64,000 nt of DNA from Platerodrilus igneus (lineage: Eukaryota > Arthropoda > Insecta > Coleoptera > Lycidae). A program made the translations under genes and the position numbers. Shown here in pieces: positions 10,578 through 21,847 of the stretch (position 1 is the stretch's first letter; the number at the start of each line of letters is the position of its first letter). The stretch is from positions 868,001 to 932,000 of the forward strand of contig JARFIW010000599.1 in assembly GCA_036346225.1 (NCBI GenBank). The letters are read 5' to 3'. Under the pieces are notes generated by a model, which was not told the DNA's origin, ran no database searches, and saw nothing but the letters and a program-made list of their open reading frames with translations.

Positions 10578-12004
10578 CACGTATTCAGTCCACATGGGGT
10601 AAATAGAACGCGGACAGTAATATCGATTCTCTACCACTCAAACAAGGTTAGAAGGAAACATAATATGCATAAGAAAGAGACAGTGTTAAGATAGGCGGGA
10701 CTTTTAAGACGTCAATGCATATACTATTGGTCGATATCGTTAGTTCTGAAACAGACAAACACGGGGATATTTGAAGTCGGGTTACAGTCGAAGCATATAA
10801 ATACTTGACGAATTAGCATGGCTCGCTCTCTTTTAAACTTCGTTCTCTTAGTACTTTGATCGCTTCAGACTACGAACGAGGTTGTAAGTATATAAAATTA
10901 TTTTAAATTAAATAGTACAATGTTGGCCTCATAATTTGATACGCGAATAAGTGTCGAGTCTAAATTCTAATTTGAGGTACAACATTTATTTTAAACAAGC
11001 TCGGGAAGTGACGTGAAGTAACGTAAATTTAAAATTAAATTAAACGAAAGTACGCAAGTATGAAAGAAGTGGAATTAATTTGGATTTGGAATTGGATGCA
11101 CCGGGAAAGCAGTACAACTTAAATGGGGTTCTTCTACGAATGGCTAGAAGCGGACAGCAGAGCAAAGCGAAACAACTTTACCGCATCGTCAACGACGTGG
11201 AGGTTTTCAAGAAATTCCAGGTAACGCTTTAAAATTGTTGTTGTTATAAACTATGAAACTATAAAAATTGTGTGACGTGTGAGAGTAAATTTTGAAGGTA
11301 TTGTTCATTATTTTGCGTATTGAAAATAATACGTATAACTAACTTTTATTATGGTATTTAAATAGAAATCTAAAAGTGTATATAAAGCTTATTAACGTTC
11401 CATCAGGAATTTAAAATTTTTATTGTGACGAGTACATGGGTTTGTTTTTTTGTTTGTTGTAAGAGTATGCGAAGTACAAAGCATACATTATTCATAATTA
11501 ACTGGGTTATCATGAGCTCACCATACTCCAGAGTATACAAATTCAAAATAAATTATAAATAAAGAACGAAAATAAGGTATTATTCAGGGTCCATTTACTC
11601 CGGGTATATTCAATGTGTTTGATATTTTAAATTAAAATCCTGGACAGTACAAAAATAGGATTTATTGAGGTGTAACTTAATCTCTGAATTGTTGATAATC
11701 TTGAATTTTATTTGTAAATAGTGTTTAATAAATATTGTATGATGGTTGTATTATTTTGTGGCTTTATTGAGAGTGCGCGTGAACGATACAGAGTATAATA
11801 GTGAATCTAGGTATCCAAGAAGAGGCCCAACTGAGCTAACCTGGGAACTGAAGAAGAATTAAGGTGATGAAGAGAGGAATCTGGGTAAGAGATTAATTTT
11901 TTATTAAATTTTTCTATTGTGTGAAATTTACTTTTGATTTTGGAAAACAAATAAAAATTTCGAATATTTTTGTTACTGAGGCTCGATTTAATTTGGTTCC
12001 ACGG

Positions 12005-12042
<38 letters not shown>
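10578..12042 (+). repeat. long direct repeat, copy A (LTR-like)
   Basis: About 1.46 kb repeated at 12351-13908. Shared landmarks are CACGTA.....GTCCACRTGGGG at the start, a TATA box (10795-10802, CATATAAATACT), a splice-donor-like GTAAGTAT (10884), AG|GTAACG (11221), an AATAAA (11726) and a terminal (AT)n run at 12007-12040. The TATA-donor-AATAAA order suggests a transcription unit or LTR, but no TG...CA ends or coding region were seen. Confidence 0.7.
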
Positions 12043-12043
<1 letters not shown>

Positions 12044-12350
12044 ATTAATTTATTAATTTAATTGAGTTTAATTAAACGGTCATTTACGTATAATATGCAT
12101 AAAAGCGTGTAAAGGTCAATAATACCAAGGTGAAACGCGTTGCTGACAGACAAATATATCGGTGGGGTTGATATACGCTGAAATACAACTCGGAGAAATG
12201 TATTTAAAACGTTCGTTAAGATTGAACACCTGCATGGTTTGAAAATGTCAAGTTCCAATTATTTTGTGTAGATAAAGATGAAGATTCTACGTATATTGTA
12301 CAAACCGTCGCTTGTGTTCGCGGTAAATACCAACGAGGGGTTATTTAAAT
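12043..12350. other. spacer between the two long direct repeats
   Basis: About 305 bp with no recognised gene or repeat. If the flanking repeats are LTRs, this would be the entire internal region of a very short non-autonomous element. Confidence 0.4.
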
Positions 12351-13908
12351 CACGTAGGAAGTCCACGTGGGGTAGATAGCAGACAAACAGGAATATCGAT
12401 TTTCTACCACTCAAGCAAGGTTAGAAAGAGACGTAGAAAACGCATAAGCAAGAGCGAACTGTAGTATAAGCGGGATTTGTGAAACGTCAGTAGGTCTACG
12501 ATTGGTCGATATGGTTAGTTTGACTCGAGACAAACACGAGGATAGTGTGGCGTAGTTTTCTGAAAATATTATAACGACGCGCTGAAATTCGCGGACTTGA
12601 AAAATCGGTTGAGTGCAAAATTGTAAGAATGTGTTGTTGTGAACAGGGGATTTTGGATAAATGTGGCCAGGAGGTGGCAGTCTAAAGGTATAAATAGTTT
12701 ACGAGAATATAATTAAAGCCCTTAATATTTCGATCGCTTCAGACTACGTTTGGAAGCTACCACGAGTTTTGTAAGTAGAATAAAATTATTTTAAAATTAT
12801 ATTGCACGGTGAGCCTCATAATTTATACGCGGTTGTGTACCGAGATTACAGTAAAATTTTTAATTGAGGTATCACCTATAAAATTTTAACAAGTTCGTGT
12901 CGGGAAGTTAAGTAACGTAGATAAAAGTAAATGTGAAGGACGTATGTTTAATATGGATTTGGAATTTGGATACACCGTGAAGGCAGCGCTAGCAATTCAA
13001 CTTAGATGGGGTTAGGCTAGTAATAGCTAGAAACAATCTGCAGACCAGATAGAAGAAATATATGGCATCGTCCACGGAGCTGAGATCGTCTAGAAATTTC
13101 CAGGTAACGATTTGAAATTGTGATTCTTATAAACTGTGAATATTGGGTGACGTATGAGAGTGATTTTGAAGATATTGTGGATTACTTGCGTATTGAACAT
13201 AATACGTGTAAATAACTTTATTATGGTATTTAACTAGAAATCTGAAGGTGTCTATAAAGCTTATTAACGTTCCATTAGGACGTAAAATTTTGTGAAGAGT
13301 ACATTGTTTTTTTAGTTTGTTGTAAGAGTATGCAAAGTATAAGGGCATACATTATTCATAATTAACTGGGTTATCATGAGCTCAACATACTCCATAGTTT
13401 ACTTAGATTTAAAATAAATCATATAAAAAGAATGAGAAATAAGGTAGTATTCAGGGTCCATTTACTCCGGGTACATTTTATGTGTTTCATAATTTAAATT
13501 AAAAATACAGGACATTACAAAATAGGAATTATTGAAGTGTAAAGTGATCACTGAAATGTGGACAATATTGAATTTTATTTGTAAATAGTGATAAATAAAA
13601 GATTGTATGTTTGTTGTATTTTGTGGTTTTATTGCGAGTGTGTGTGTACGATTGAGAATAAGAGAGTGAATCTAGATCACCAAGAGTAGGTCCAACTGAG
13701 CTAGACGGAAGCTGGTGCAGAAAATTGGCAATTCAACCGAGGAAGAGAGGAAAACGGTTAAGAAATTTTTTTTGTTTGAATTATTTAATTTTTAAAAAAT
13801 TTTCTATTTTCAAATTTGAAAATTTAACAAAATTTTCGGATATATTTTTGTTGGTGAGGCTTTTACCAGAGGAACACGGCAATATATATATATATATATA
13901 TATATATA
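12351..13908 (+). repeat. long direct repeat, copy B (LTR-like)
   Basis: Counterpart of 10578-12042 in the same orientation, clearly diverged and with an extra segment around 12540-12690. It keeps the TATA box (AGGTATAAATAG, about 12691), the donor GTAAGTAG (12770), AG|GTAACG (13101), AATAAA (13586) and the closing (AT)n run (13885-13907). Confidence 0.7.
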
Positions 13909-14109
13909 AGCTTTTTCTCCTTCTCTATTGTTTTCTCCATTATCACCCTCAGAGCTAAAATAGCTTCCCGTGTTCCCCTGTTGCGCCTAAACCCAAATTG
14001 ATATTCTCCCAGTATTTCTTCGGCTTGTTTTTCCAATCGTCTTTATACAATTGTATTTAATATTTTTGAAACGTGTACTGTCAAACTTATTGTTCGAAAA
14101 TTTTCACAT

Positions 14110-14337
14110 CTATCCGCGCCTTTTTTTTGGTATAGTTACTATGATGTTATGTTTGAAATCTTTGGCCATCTCACCTGTCTCATACATATAGCTTACAAGT
14201 CGGTAAAGACGTTCTGTTACTGCTTGTCCAGCGGCTTTTAGAGTTTCTGCTTGCACCTTATCTGTACCCGTCGCCTTACCAGTTTTCAGGCTCTTTAATA
14301 CTAATTGAAACTCATCTCTAAGTATAGGATATCCCAA
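14110..14337 (-). pseudogene. LINE reverse transcriptase, first blocks
   Basis: LKSLKTGKATGTDKVQAETL (RT block 1; residues ~15-34), then an IPKK motif. Coding continues with a frameshift through 14110-13909 on the minus strand as ENFRTISLTVHVSKIL and GFRRNRGTREAI, which are RT blocks 2 and 3. The catalytic YADD block is absent because the element is truncated. Confidence 0.82.
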
Positions 14338-14430
14338 GTCATCCTTTTCAATGTCTGATTCCTGTTCTAATGCTGTTAATTCCTCTCCTGAATATAAATT
14401 CCCTATATATTTTTGCCATCTAGCTACTTT

Positions 14431-14561
14431 TGTTACGTTTTTTTCGTTGTGGCAGCCACGTTGGGCGCCAAAATCTCTGTTACGTTTTTTTCGTGGCAGC
14501 CACGTTGGGCGCCAAAATTTCTGTTACGTTTTTTTACGTGGCAGCCACGTTGGGCGCCAAA
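14431..14561 (-). repeat. three tandem 44-47-bp repeats, each with a tRNA-Lys-type primer-binding site
   Basis: Each unit starts TGTTACGTTTTTTT (14431, 14478, 14522) and contains GGCAGCCACGTTGGGCGCCA on the plus strand (14451, 14495, 14540). The minus strand reads TGGCGCCCAACGTGG, the first 15 bases of the well-known tRNA-Lys1,2 primer-binding site. A retroelement normally has one such site directly after its 5' LTR. Confidence 0.75.
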
Positions 14562-16131
14562 TTTATGCTACGTAACACAAAGAAAAACAAAGAAATGACC
14601 CGGCTCAATCGGAGAGTAGGGAGGGGTTGTAGAAAGCAGACTGACCTATGATGTATGCAGCGGTAAGGAGTTAGTAACAGTACCTGCAAGAAAAATAGTT
14701 AAGCAAACCTGAAAAAAAAAAGAGAACAAGTATAGCAGTAATGAAAAGTCTAAATTATTCAGTACTATGTAGAATGTAAAAAAAAGAAACTGTTTAGATA
14801 AACTATATAATGTAACAACGGCAAAAGCAATACAAAAATTTAGTACAAAGTGAGGTAATATTGGGGAGTAGCAGAAACGTTTCCTCACCCACCAATTAGA
14901 CATAAAGCAGATAAAATTTTAACAAAATATAAATAGGTAAACACAATTAATATGAGTAGTCCAGTAGTATTGATTTTTCTCTTTTTCTTTCTTTTATATA
15001 AAATAGCATGCAAGTCTATGGTAAAAGGTCTCAGAACGCCAAAGGTATGGCAAAGCAACGGACAGGTATTTAAAGTAAAAACAAGTAGGAAATAGTTCAA
15101 CTTACAGAAAGTCCTTCAGGAACGCTTCCTTGCATTTGAATGTGGGATTCACGAGGTCCTGCACTAACGAAGCACTTCACCCTTTACTGGGAGGGTGTTG
15201 ATGGAACTTATCACACGTTACCCTAATCACACCTACCTATTTCACTGGTGTTAGCAGCAGACATTATCACGCGTCGGAATTCGAATAAGATCTGGAGCTC
15301 TTTGTACCTCTGTAGGAGCAACAGTGATCACGGAATTTTGTTCTTCGTCCAACATTATACAAGAATTAAACACCTAGGAATATAATTGAATAGGTTATGA
15401 TTACCAATTCAAACTCCGCGCCAACCACATAGACATTTAGAACGACCTCGTAAAAATGAAGATAGGTTCACAATAAAAGAGCGATTTTACAGATTTCACA
15501 TTGGGTACGCTGAACGAGTAAATATTACTAAGACACAAAACCACTTTAAATACACATTATAAGCACTTTATAACAAATTATATACCGTACTTTGTATTTT
15601 ATCACAGTTTATTTGGTGAAAAACGAGCTTGACTTCAACAAACAACATCGCATGTTTCCACACTCTCTTCAAAAGTAAAAGCAAACAGTACCTTTTACGT
15701 AATTAATATATAGAAAACCAAACACGAAACTAACAACGTAACGTAATTAACATCTAGGAACAAAAGACAAACTAGAACTCCCACTGTTTAGCTAAACTCG
15801 TTGTTACCATAAACTCTTGTCGACTCTTATCTCCTTCGCTAATAACATAAGGAACAACCAAAACGTGAATGCAGCCATCATATCTACTAATTAATTACAG
15901 GCTGTTTATCGTTTCCGATAAGTTTGAATTTATTTATTAATGAGAATCAAGCTTCAATTTATCTATCTTTAATTAATACCGACGAGTTAAATTGCATACA
16001 AATCTGAATTATTCTGAAGTATTTCCTTTATACTAATAAATATAAAATATAGAACTAGTAGTTGCAGTAATGTATTTTTTAAGTACGTTAACAGAAAGCA
16101 AGCGAAAAATGTTAAACTACAAAAAATGCCG
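14437..16131 (-). mobile_element. LTR-derived insert in the LINE
   Basis: A 1695-bp insert that splits the LINE linker, flanked by the 5-bp repeat GTTAC (14432-14436 and 16132-16136). On the minus strand it appears to be an LTR ending GTTACGTAGCA (about 14570) followed by three primer-binding-site repeats. The LTR end matches the GTACGTAGCA end of the gypsy LTRs at 30815 and 39519. No coding region is present. Confidence 0.65.
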
Positions 16132-16661
16132 GTTACACTTTCTCTACATTTTCTATAATGACGTTTCCTTCCGCGTCCCTTATATTTTTGCTATACGGTT
16201 TTATATCCCTAAAATTCATTCTAATTAATTTGTATGCCTCGTCTGTCTTTTCTATTTCCATCTTAGTTTGTACCTCTTTGCACTTTTGTTTTTTAGCTTT
16301 CCTGCATTTGCAAATAATTTCCCATTTTATGGCTTTGTATCTCTGTTTCCCTGTTTCGTCTGATCTATTTTTGTATTTTCGTCATTCTTTTATTAAATTC
16401 AGGATATCCTTTGTTATCCACGGTTTCTTATTTTCTTTTTGTGTATACCCCAGAATATCTTTGGCCGCCATGTCTAGGCTGGATTTAATGTTATTCCATT
16501 CTGTTTCTACTTCCTAAGTATCGGAAATTTTTCTGATATCTTTCAGCAATTCATTTGACTTTTTTCAAATCTTTCATGGATATTTTTATCTTTTAGCTTC
16601 TCAAAGTCAAAGTACCTTTTTCCGTTTCGTTTTTTCAAATTTTTAAATTTAAGTGCGGTCT

Positions 16662-16937
16662 TCATAATTTGATGTTGTGGTCAGTGTCTATATCTGCTTC
16701 CGGGTAGCTTCTACATTGATTTCTAAACGGTTGTCTAACAAGAATGTAATCTATTTGATATCTTTCTATATCTCCTGGCATCTTCCACTTGTATCGTCTT
16801 CTAGCATGATGTTGAAATGATGTATTTGTGATGGTTAAGTTGTTTTTGTCGCAAAATTCTACCTGCCTATTTCTGTCGTTTCTCGTGCCTAAACCAAATA
16901 AACCTACTATCGCTCCTTCCCCACCCTCACCTACCAC
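16662..16937 (-). pseudogene. LINE endonuclease, C-terminal part
   Basis: Contains NDRNRQVEFCDKNNLTITNT, then RRRYKWKMPGD, QIDYILV and the final DTDHNIK block, in which the His corresponds to the catalytic SDH motif. The block ERYQIDYILVRQ is the usual penultimate motif of APE-type LINE endonucleases. Confidence 0.82.
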
Positions 16938-16968
16938 TGCATTAAAATCCCCCGTAATTATTTAATTT

Positions 16969-17292
16969 TCATGTCCTTTTACGTATCTTAGTATTGATAT
17001 CTTTGCAGGTCGCTTCTAACTCTTCCTCACTGTAGCTAGAGGAGGGCATGTATACTTGCATTATTACTGTATTTACTGGTTTAGATTCAAATCTAACCAT
17101 GAGTACTCTTTCGTTCTTTTGTAAGTAGTTTTCTACATGTCGTCCTATCTTTTTTCGCATAACTATCCCCACACCCGCATTTCCTTCCTCTGCTCCTGTA
17201 TGAATTACCCTAAAGTCTCCACTCCAAAAATCCCCAGCCTCTGGCCAGCAGACTTCGCTGATTCCTACTATGTCTAGTGCTAACCTATCCAT
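16969..17292 (-). pseudogene. LINE endonuclease, central part
   Basis: LDIVGISEVCWPEAGDFWSG contains the catalytic Glu block (SEVCW, residues ~9-14). GVGIVMRKKIG, RVLMVRFESKPVN and VYMPSS follow in the order expected for an AP-endonuclease fold. It would nick the target DNA to prime reverse transcription. Frameshifts at both ends make it non-functional. Confidence 0.82.
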
Positions 17293-17549
17293 TTCGAGTT
17301 CAGATTCTCTAGCTTACCTACTTGTTTCATACTTCTGACATTCCACGCTCCGACTCGCAGAATGTTCACGGATCTTTTTCTATACCTTCGAATAACATCC
17401 CCCAAAGTAGTCCCCTCCCGGAGATCCGAATGGGGGACTATTTTGCCTTCGGAATTTTTTACCCCAGAGGATGCCATCATGTTTACTAATAATTTCTGTA
17501 CGCAGTGTACTTGAGAAGTAATGTGGTGGTTTTCCGTTGCCTTCCACAT
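17280..17549 (-). pseudogene. LINE endonuclease, N-terminal part
   Basis: The motif NILRVGAWNVRSMKQVGKLE (residues ~59-78) is the first conserved block of APE-like LINE endonucleases (GTWNVR). Upstream residues are poorly conserved. The frame shifts after NLNSKWIG, and coding continues in the next entry. Confidence 0.8.
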
Positions 17550-17860
17550 TGCAGTAGTGTGTCTTAGAATGTCATACCGACCTCTATGGTTTCTGCCACT
17601 CTACGTACCGAAAAAGCAGCTGGGGGACCTGTCTTAGACTGGTTCTTCACTAAAGACCCCACTAATTTGGTTACACCTATAGTTCGGCTTTTTAGCTCAT
17701 TGAAGCGCGCTAACCATTCTACCTGTTCTAGTATTTTAGAACGTCGTCAAGGTGCAGGTACGTTTAGAATGGGTATATATATTAAGTAAGTGAATAAAAA
17801 TAATTTGAAATACACAACTATATGAATTAAAATAAATATTTATTAGCAAAGCAATTTTAT

Positions 17861-18122
17861 TTACCTCCTTAATACTTTTCTGGCATGTGGAATTGTTTCA
17901 GGTTCTTCATGAATACAATATTTTCTAGCGCCCAAAACATAGGACAGCAAATAGTTATTCCAATTCAATCCAACCATATCGCTGTAGAACACAAATTTGT
18001 CTTCTTCAGATAGTGTGTCGACAATTTCTTTTATTCGTTCATTATGAAAGTACCATGGTCGTGTTGTGTAATACTGTAGCACTTCCAACCCGTTGCTTAT
18101 ACGTTTCTGCGTTCTTACTAAA
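17861..18122 (-). CDS. fatty acyl-CoA reductase, terminal coding exon
   Basis: The C-terminal (FAR_C, 'male sterility') domain end of an insect fatty acyl-CoA reductase. Recognisable blocks are LVRTQKRISNGLEVLQYYTT, the WYFHNERI segment, LSEEDKFVFYSDM and NYLLSYVLGARKYCI, ending ETIPHARKVLRR and TAA (17861-17863). FARs reduce fatty acyl-CoA to fatty alcohol with NADPH, for cuticular wax or pheromone synthesis, on ER or peroxisome membranes. The splice acceptor TTGCATTTCAG ends at 18123, so the exon starts at 18122 and its first base completes a codon. AATAAA lies directly after the stop. This is the 3' end of the gene whose first exons are at 53 kb; the exon before it was not found. Confidence 0.85.
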
Positions 18123-19327
18123 CTGAAATGCAAGAAATGTATAAATATTATTGTTGTCAGTGTAGCATAAGTGTTACTTGCGTAATAAAGTTTAAGATGG
18201 AAATAGGACACAATAAATTGGAAATTGTTTTTCAATTCCATGTTATTTTAATTTACATCTGTCTGGTACACGTTGGAGTGTATAAAAAATCGGGACAGCT
18301 CCAGAACGTTTCCCAAAGCGTAAAGCTTTAGCAAATGGACTGTAATTGTATGCAATTGGAGGTAAGGCGCGAAAAACAGTAACATAGGTCAAACCGTAAT
18401 TAATGCTTGCTTACCTTGCAATGTTGTTCATCAATTTACTCCCGCGGAAGATAGGTGTTGTTTACCGGTCGACGCAACCTGGTCAAGCAGCAGCACTTAT
18501 GCACTCGCGGTTATAGTTACTAGGTGTTGAGTCGGTGAAACGAAACGAGAGAGTGTCATGTTGGTAAAGCGAAAAAGATTTATCGCTCCGCCATATGTAT
18601 AGCACAACAATAATATACGATAAGGCCATCTATATTGTCAATCGCTGACCTCCAACTGTATGAAGTTTTAACAACATCTATCAATATTAATATATCTCTG
18701 TTGAATATTATGATGTCACTTTTGAAATAATTTAGTTCATATTAAGCACGGTATAAATATTGTTTTATCAACGATAAGAGTAGAATTAAACTTATGTATG
18801 TGCATATGTGTGTGTGTGTTTGTGTGTGTGTGTGTGCATGTGTGTGTGTGTGTGTGTGCGCGCGTTCGTGTGTGCATGCATGTTTGCGTGTGTGTTTGTG
18901 TGTGTACGTGTGTGTTACGTACCACTACTCTACAAAATAAACCTTTATTCTAATATGAAAGTCTAACTTTTTGAATATAAAACTTCATATCGCTCTCCTT
19001 AAGATGATAAAGTGTCGAACTTTCTTTTGTGTCTAATTGACAAAAGTTTCTTATCCTTTTGTTTAAATATCCACGAACAAACGGCATCGTTTCTTAGTTT
19101 AGTCAGCAGATTGAGTGCACTAGTCGCTGGTTATAATTAATTACCTGCTCTCGTTAGAATTCACCTGAATGTTATAACAGCCGTTTTTTAAAATTCGCCT
19201 CTTGCAAAGATTCATTTTGTAGCTTTCCCTCTATCGGGCTTCACCAGTATTAGTTTCTAAAAAGGTTTCTTCCTCTATATCAATAGGTCTTCGTTCTACA
19301 ACTGGTTGGTGTTCTTTTTAATAATCA
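18123..19327. other. FAR intron with a TG microsatellite
   Basis: No exon recognised. A (TG)n/(TGCG) microsatellite occupies 18804-18914. Apparent reading frames across it are artefacts of the repeat. Confidence 0.5.
18804..18914. repeat. (TG)n microsatellite
   Basis: About 110 bp of TG dinucleotides with CG, CA and TTTG interruptions. Confidence 0.9.
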
Positions 19328-19570
19328 TCATGTTAAGGTACAGTTATTTTTTACATCATTAGTTTTTCCATCTTGGGACTGGTTGGATGCGTACCTCCAT
19401 TGATTTCTATTCTGAGCTAGCCTATACATTTCACTGAAATTCGCATCGCATACATCCTTGACTATCTGTGTGCAATAGTCTAACCTAGGTCTACCTCTAC
19501 CTTTCTTTTTTCCTATATTTGCTTCTAATATATTCTGCACTATTCCCTCGTGCCTTAGTATGTGACCTAT
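19328..19570 (-). mobile_element. RTE-type LINE C-terminus and 3' tail
   Basis: The minus strand encodes ILRHEGIVQNILEANIGKKK, then GRGRPR and QIVKDVCDANFSEMYRLAQN, the last conserved blocks of RTE-like LINE polyproteins. It is probably from the same family as the LINE at 13909-17790 and the tails at 3490-4770. It is joined directly to BEL/Pao sequence at about 19571. Confidence 0.75.
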
Positions 19571-20093
19571 CTTCCTATTGGGAATTGGCAATACGACAAA
19601 TAAGTCGTTGGGCAGAATTCAAGTGTGTCTTTATGGTAGAAATCCACAACAGACTACCAGTTATTCAGTGACCGTCATGGCAGGGGTAATGGTTACAATT
19701 GCAGATCATTATCTTCAGGTATACGACAAGGTCAAGCATCTACACTTAGCGAATCCTGATTTTCATAAAGCAGGGCCTATTCTTTTTTGTTGGGAGCAGA
19801 TGTTTATTGCAACTTGTTATCAGCAAGAAGCAACAATTTTTTGCTGGGAAAACCCTCTCGTATTTTTATAAAGTGGGGGTTGGTTTTGATGGGTAAAATA
19901 CCTGCAAATGTGTTCATCTCTAATTGGATAACTTACCACCTAACGCCCATCATCTTGTCTGTAAACAGTCGAATCAAAATGATGGTTCACTAAATGAGCC
20001 TTTAATGACTCTACCGGCAAATGCTTTTGAAATGTTTGAAACCAAATCTTCAGTTTTCCAAAGTCTTTGCACTGAATCGTTTAAATTTTCATT
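19571..20093 (+). mobile_element. BEL/Pao protease fragment, plus arm of mosaic locus 1
   Basis: Encodes GRIQVCLYGRN...VMAGVMVTIADH, KVKHLHLANPDFHKAGPI, WEQMFIATC and a degraded GWVLMGK, the BEL/Pao protease-linker region. About 170 bp of linker follow, then the segment ends at CATTGGAC, where a reversed copy begins. Confidence 0.75.
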
Positions 20094-20830
20094 GGACTGA
20101 CAAAAAAACTTCTGTTCTGTTGATCAGAAGTGTTATTTGACACTGCGGGTATTTTACCCATTAAAACCCACCCCCGCTTTGTAAGAGTACGGAGGCTTTT
20201 CCCGGCAAAAAAAATGTTGCTTCTTGCTGATAACAAGTCACAATAAACATCTGCTCACAACAAAAAATGATAGGCCCTGCTTTATGAAAATCAGAATCCG
20301 CTAAGCGTAGATGCTTGACTTTGTCATATACCTTATGTGGTAAATCAACTGAAGGCAAATGATCTGCAATTGTAACCATTACCCCTGCCATAACGGTCAC
20401 TGAATAACTGGCAGTCTGTTGTGGATTTCTACCATAAAGACACACTTGAATTCTGCCCAACGACTTATTTACCGTATCGCCAATTCCCAAAATTGACTGC
20501 GTTTCCCTTGTAATTTGAAGATCTAACTGCTGTGTGCAAGCCAGAGAAAAAATTTAGGTTTGACTGCCCGGGTCTAATACACTCCTTAACCGATAAACCT
20601 TGCCGAAGGATATGCTGCTACTGTAGGTAACAAAACAATGTCTGACTTAGAACTGCATGATAGAGCCCTAAACTGGGACCTAATCCTGTGTTTTGGTGAT
20701 TGCACCTCCCTTGAATTGCAAACTGGTTGATGCTCCGCCTGAATTGGTGGAGTGTGTTGACTGGATGAATTTTGAGTATGTAATGCATTCGCATAGGATC
20801 CACCACGTTTGTGTTCCTGTTGATAATGAG
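20094..20830 (-). mobile_element. BEL/Pao protease fragment, minus arm of mosaic locus 1
   Basis: The same protease region in the opposite orientation (coding best at 20161-20490), followed by its upstream part to 20830, which matches 24215-24540 in reverse. It ends at the SINE target site. Confidence 0.75.
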
Positions 20831-20833
20831 ATA

Positions 20834-21131
20834 GGCGGCTCCGTGGCGTAGTAGTATGTGTGTGACTACTACGCCCAAGGTCCTGGGTTCGAATCCCGAC
20901 ACGGTCCGCTTGAAAAATGTTAGGCGAGCATTTTTCACAAAAATTCACCCTCGTTCGGATGAGAGGTAAAATGGAGGTCCCGTGTGTGAGTGTTGTCACG
21001 CACGTTAAAAATCTCTACCTTGCTTGGAACAGCAAGGGTTCGACAAAATTCAAAATTTTCTAGGTAAAAAAAAAACTCGCTTCCTGGCCAATGTAGTACC
21101 TTCGGGTGGAGCATTGGAAAATCACATGTAA
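20834..21131 (+). mobile_element. tRNA-derived SINE, copy 2 (perfect target duplication)
   Basis: A 298-bp copy with a tRNA-like head (A box GTGGCGTAGTAGTATGTG, B box GGTTCGAATCCC), a body as in the other copies, tail hairpin CAATGTAGTACC-TTCG-GGTGGAGCATTG and end CACATGTAA. It is flanked by the perfect 13-bp duplication TGATAATGAGATA (20821-20833 and 21132-21144). The unoccupied version of the target, reversed, is at about 24175-24215 in the paralogous BEL/Pao segment. Confidence 0.93.
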
Positions 21132-21144
21132 TGATAATGAGATA

Positions 21145-21228
21145 CCTGTTCATTAGGAAATGTCTTTCCTGTGCAACAAGAAATTATGCAATCCATTACA
21201 AATCCTACATCTTTTATTTGAAGAATTT
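21145..21228 (-). mobile_element. BEL/Pao fragment beyond the SINE
   Basis: Continues the minus arm after the SINE (CCTGTTCATTAGGAAATGTC matches the reverse of about 24165-24190). It stops where an LTR begins at 21229. Confidence 0.55.
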
Positions 21229-21575
21229 GTTACGTTCAATTCCTGAATTTGCATCTTTCCAATAGCCTTCATTGATAAATTATTACCAGTTTAAATAAAT
21301 ATCCTATTCGCTCTTTTTGATTATTTTCGAAGTTATATGTATTATAGATAAAGCACATTAACCTATCACTTTATTCATAAAGCAGTTTGGTTTCTCCATT
21401 AATATTAATTTCTTATCACCTATACTACAATTTAGTATACAAATTATTGTCCTTATCAACGCCTGATAATTCTTTGTTTTAACGGTATTACCTTATGTTA
21501 TCAGAGTAGAGATTCTAAATTGTTTTGTTAGGAATTTAATTCATTTTTACTTTGTGATTGTTACCTTTTTTTTTT
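21229..21575 (+). mobile_element. LTR fragment, family starting TTGTTACGTTCAATTCC
   Basis: Shared over about 330 bp with 23259-23575 in the same orientation. Landmarks are TGAATTTGCATCTTTCCAAT, then AAATATCCTATTCGCTC and GTTATCAGAGTAGAGATTC. Confidence 0.65.
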
Positions 21576-21845
21576 CTATGTCCTTTTCATTTTTGGTTTT
21601 GGTCCGGTTCTTGGTCCGTCGAGCCGGATGAAAATTCTTTTTAGTTTTTTGGAGCGTTTTCTTTAGTTTTTTTTGTAACGAGTTTTCTTTTAGTTTCCAA
21701 GCGATTTTTTTTGTTGGTTCTACCCAATCCCATTATTTTGCTTCCCGACCCCGACCCTTTAATTTTGCTAGGGGGGATTTGTTACGTTCATTTTCGTAAA
21801 TAATTGATTAGTTTCTATACAATAATTTTTAACTTAAATTCCTTT
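21569..21845 (+). mobile_element. gypsy 3' internal end, polypurine tract and LTR start
   Basis: Pyrimidine-rich 3' internal sequence (CCGTCGAGCCGGATGAAA), then polypurine tract AGGGGGGATT (about 21770-21779) and LTR start TGTTACGTTCATTTTCG. The same junction occurs at 37384-37410, which anchors the family. It breaks off at CCTTTGG. Confidence 0.7.
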
Positions 21846-21847
21846 GG

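Larger units (their letters stand above)
13909..17790 (-). mobile_element. RTE-type LINE, minus strand, split by an LTR-derived insert
   Basis: Read on the minus strand, an APE-type endonuclease (17549 to 16662) is followed by a linker (16560-16137) and, beyond the insert at 14437-16131, by the start of an RT (14430 to 13909). The endonuclease is of the kind annotated as craniofacial-development-protein-2-like in databases; that resemblance reflects BovB/RTE endonuclease. The 3' half is missing, cut off at the (AT)n run of repeat copy B. Confidence 0.8.

Noticed and set aside
16158..16517. Phe/Leu/Ser-rich plus-strand membrane protein
   Set aside because: It is the antisense of the LINE linker between endonuclease and RT; A/T-rich antisense gives false membrane-like frames.
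18737..18925. His/Thr-rich small protein
   Set aside because: It is a translation of the (TG)n microsatellite.
20834..20906. tRNA gene
   Set aside because: The A and B boxes are present, but the sequence is the head of a 298-bp SINE with target duplications, repeated four times, and the cloverleaf is degenerate.
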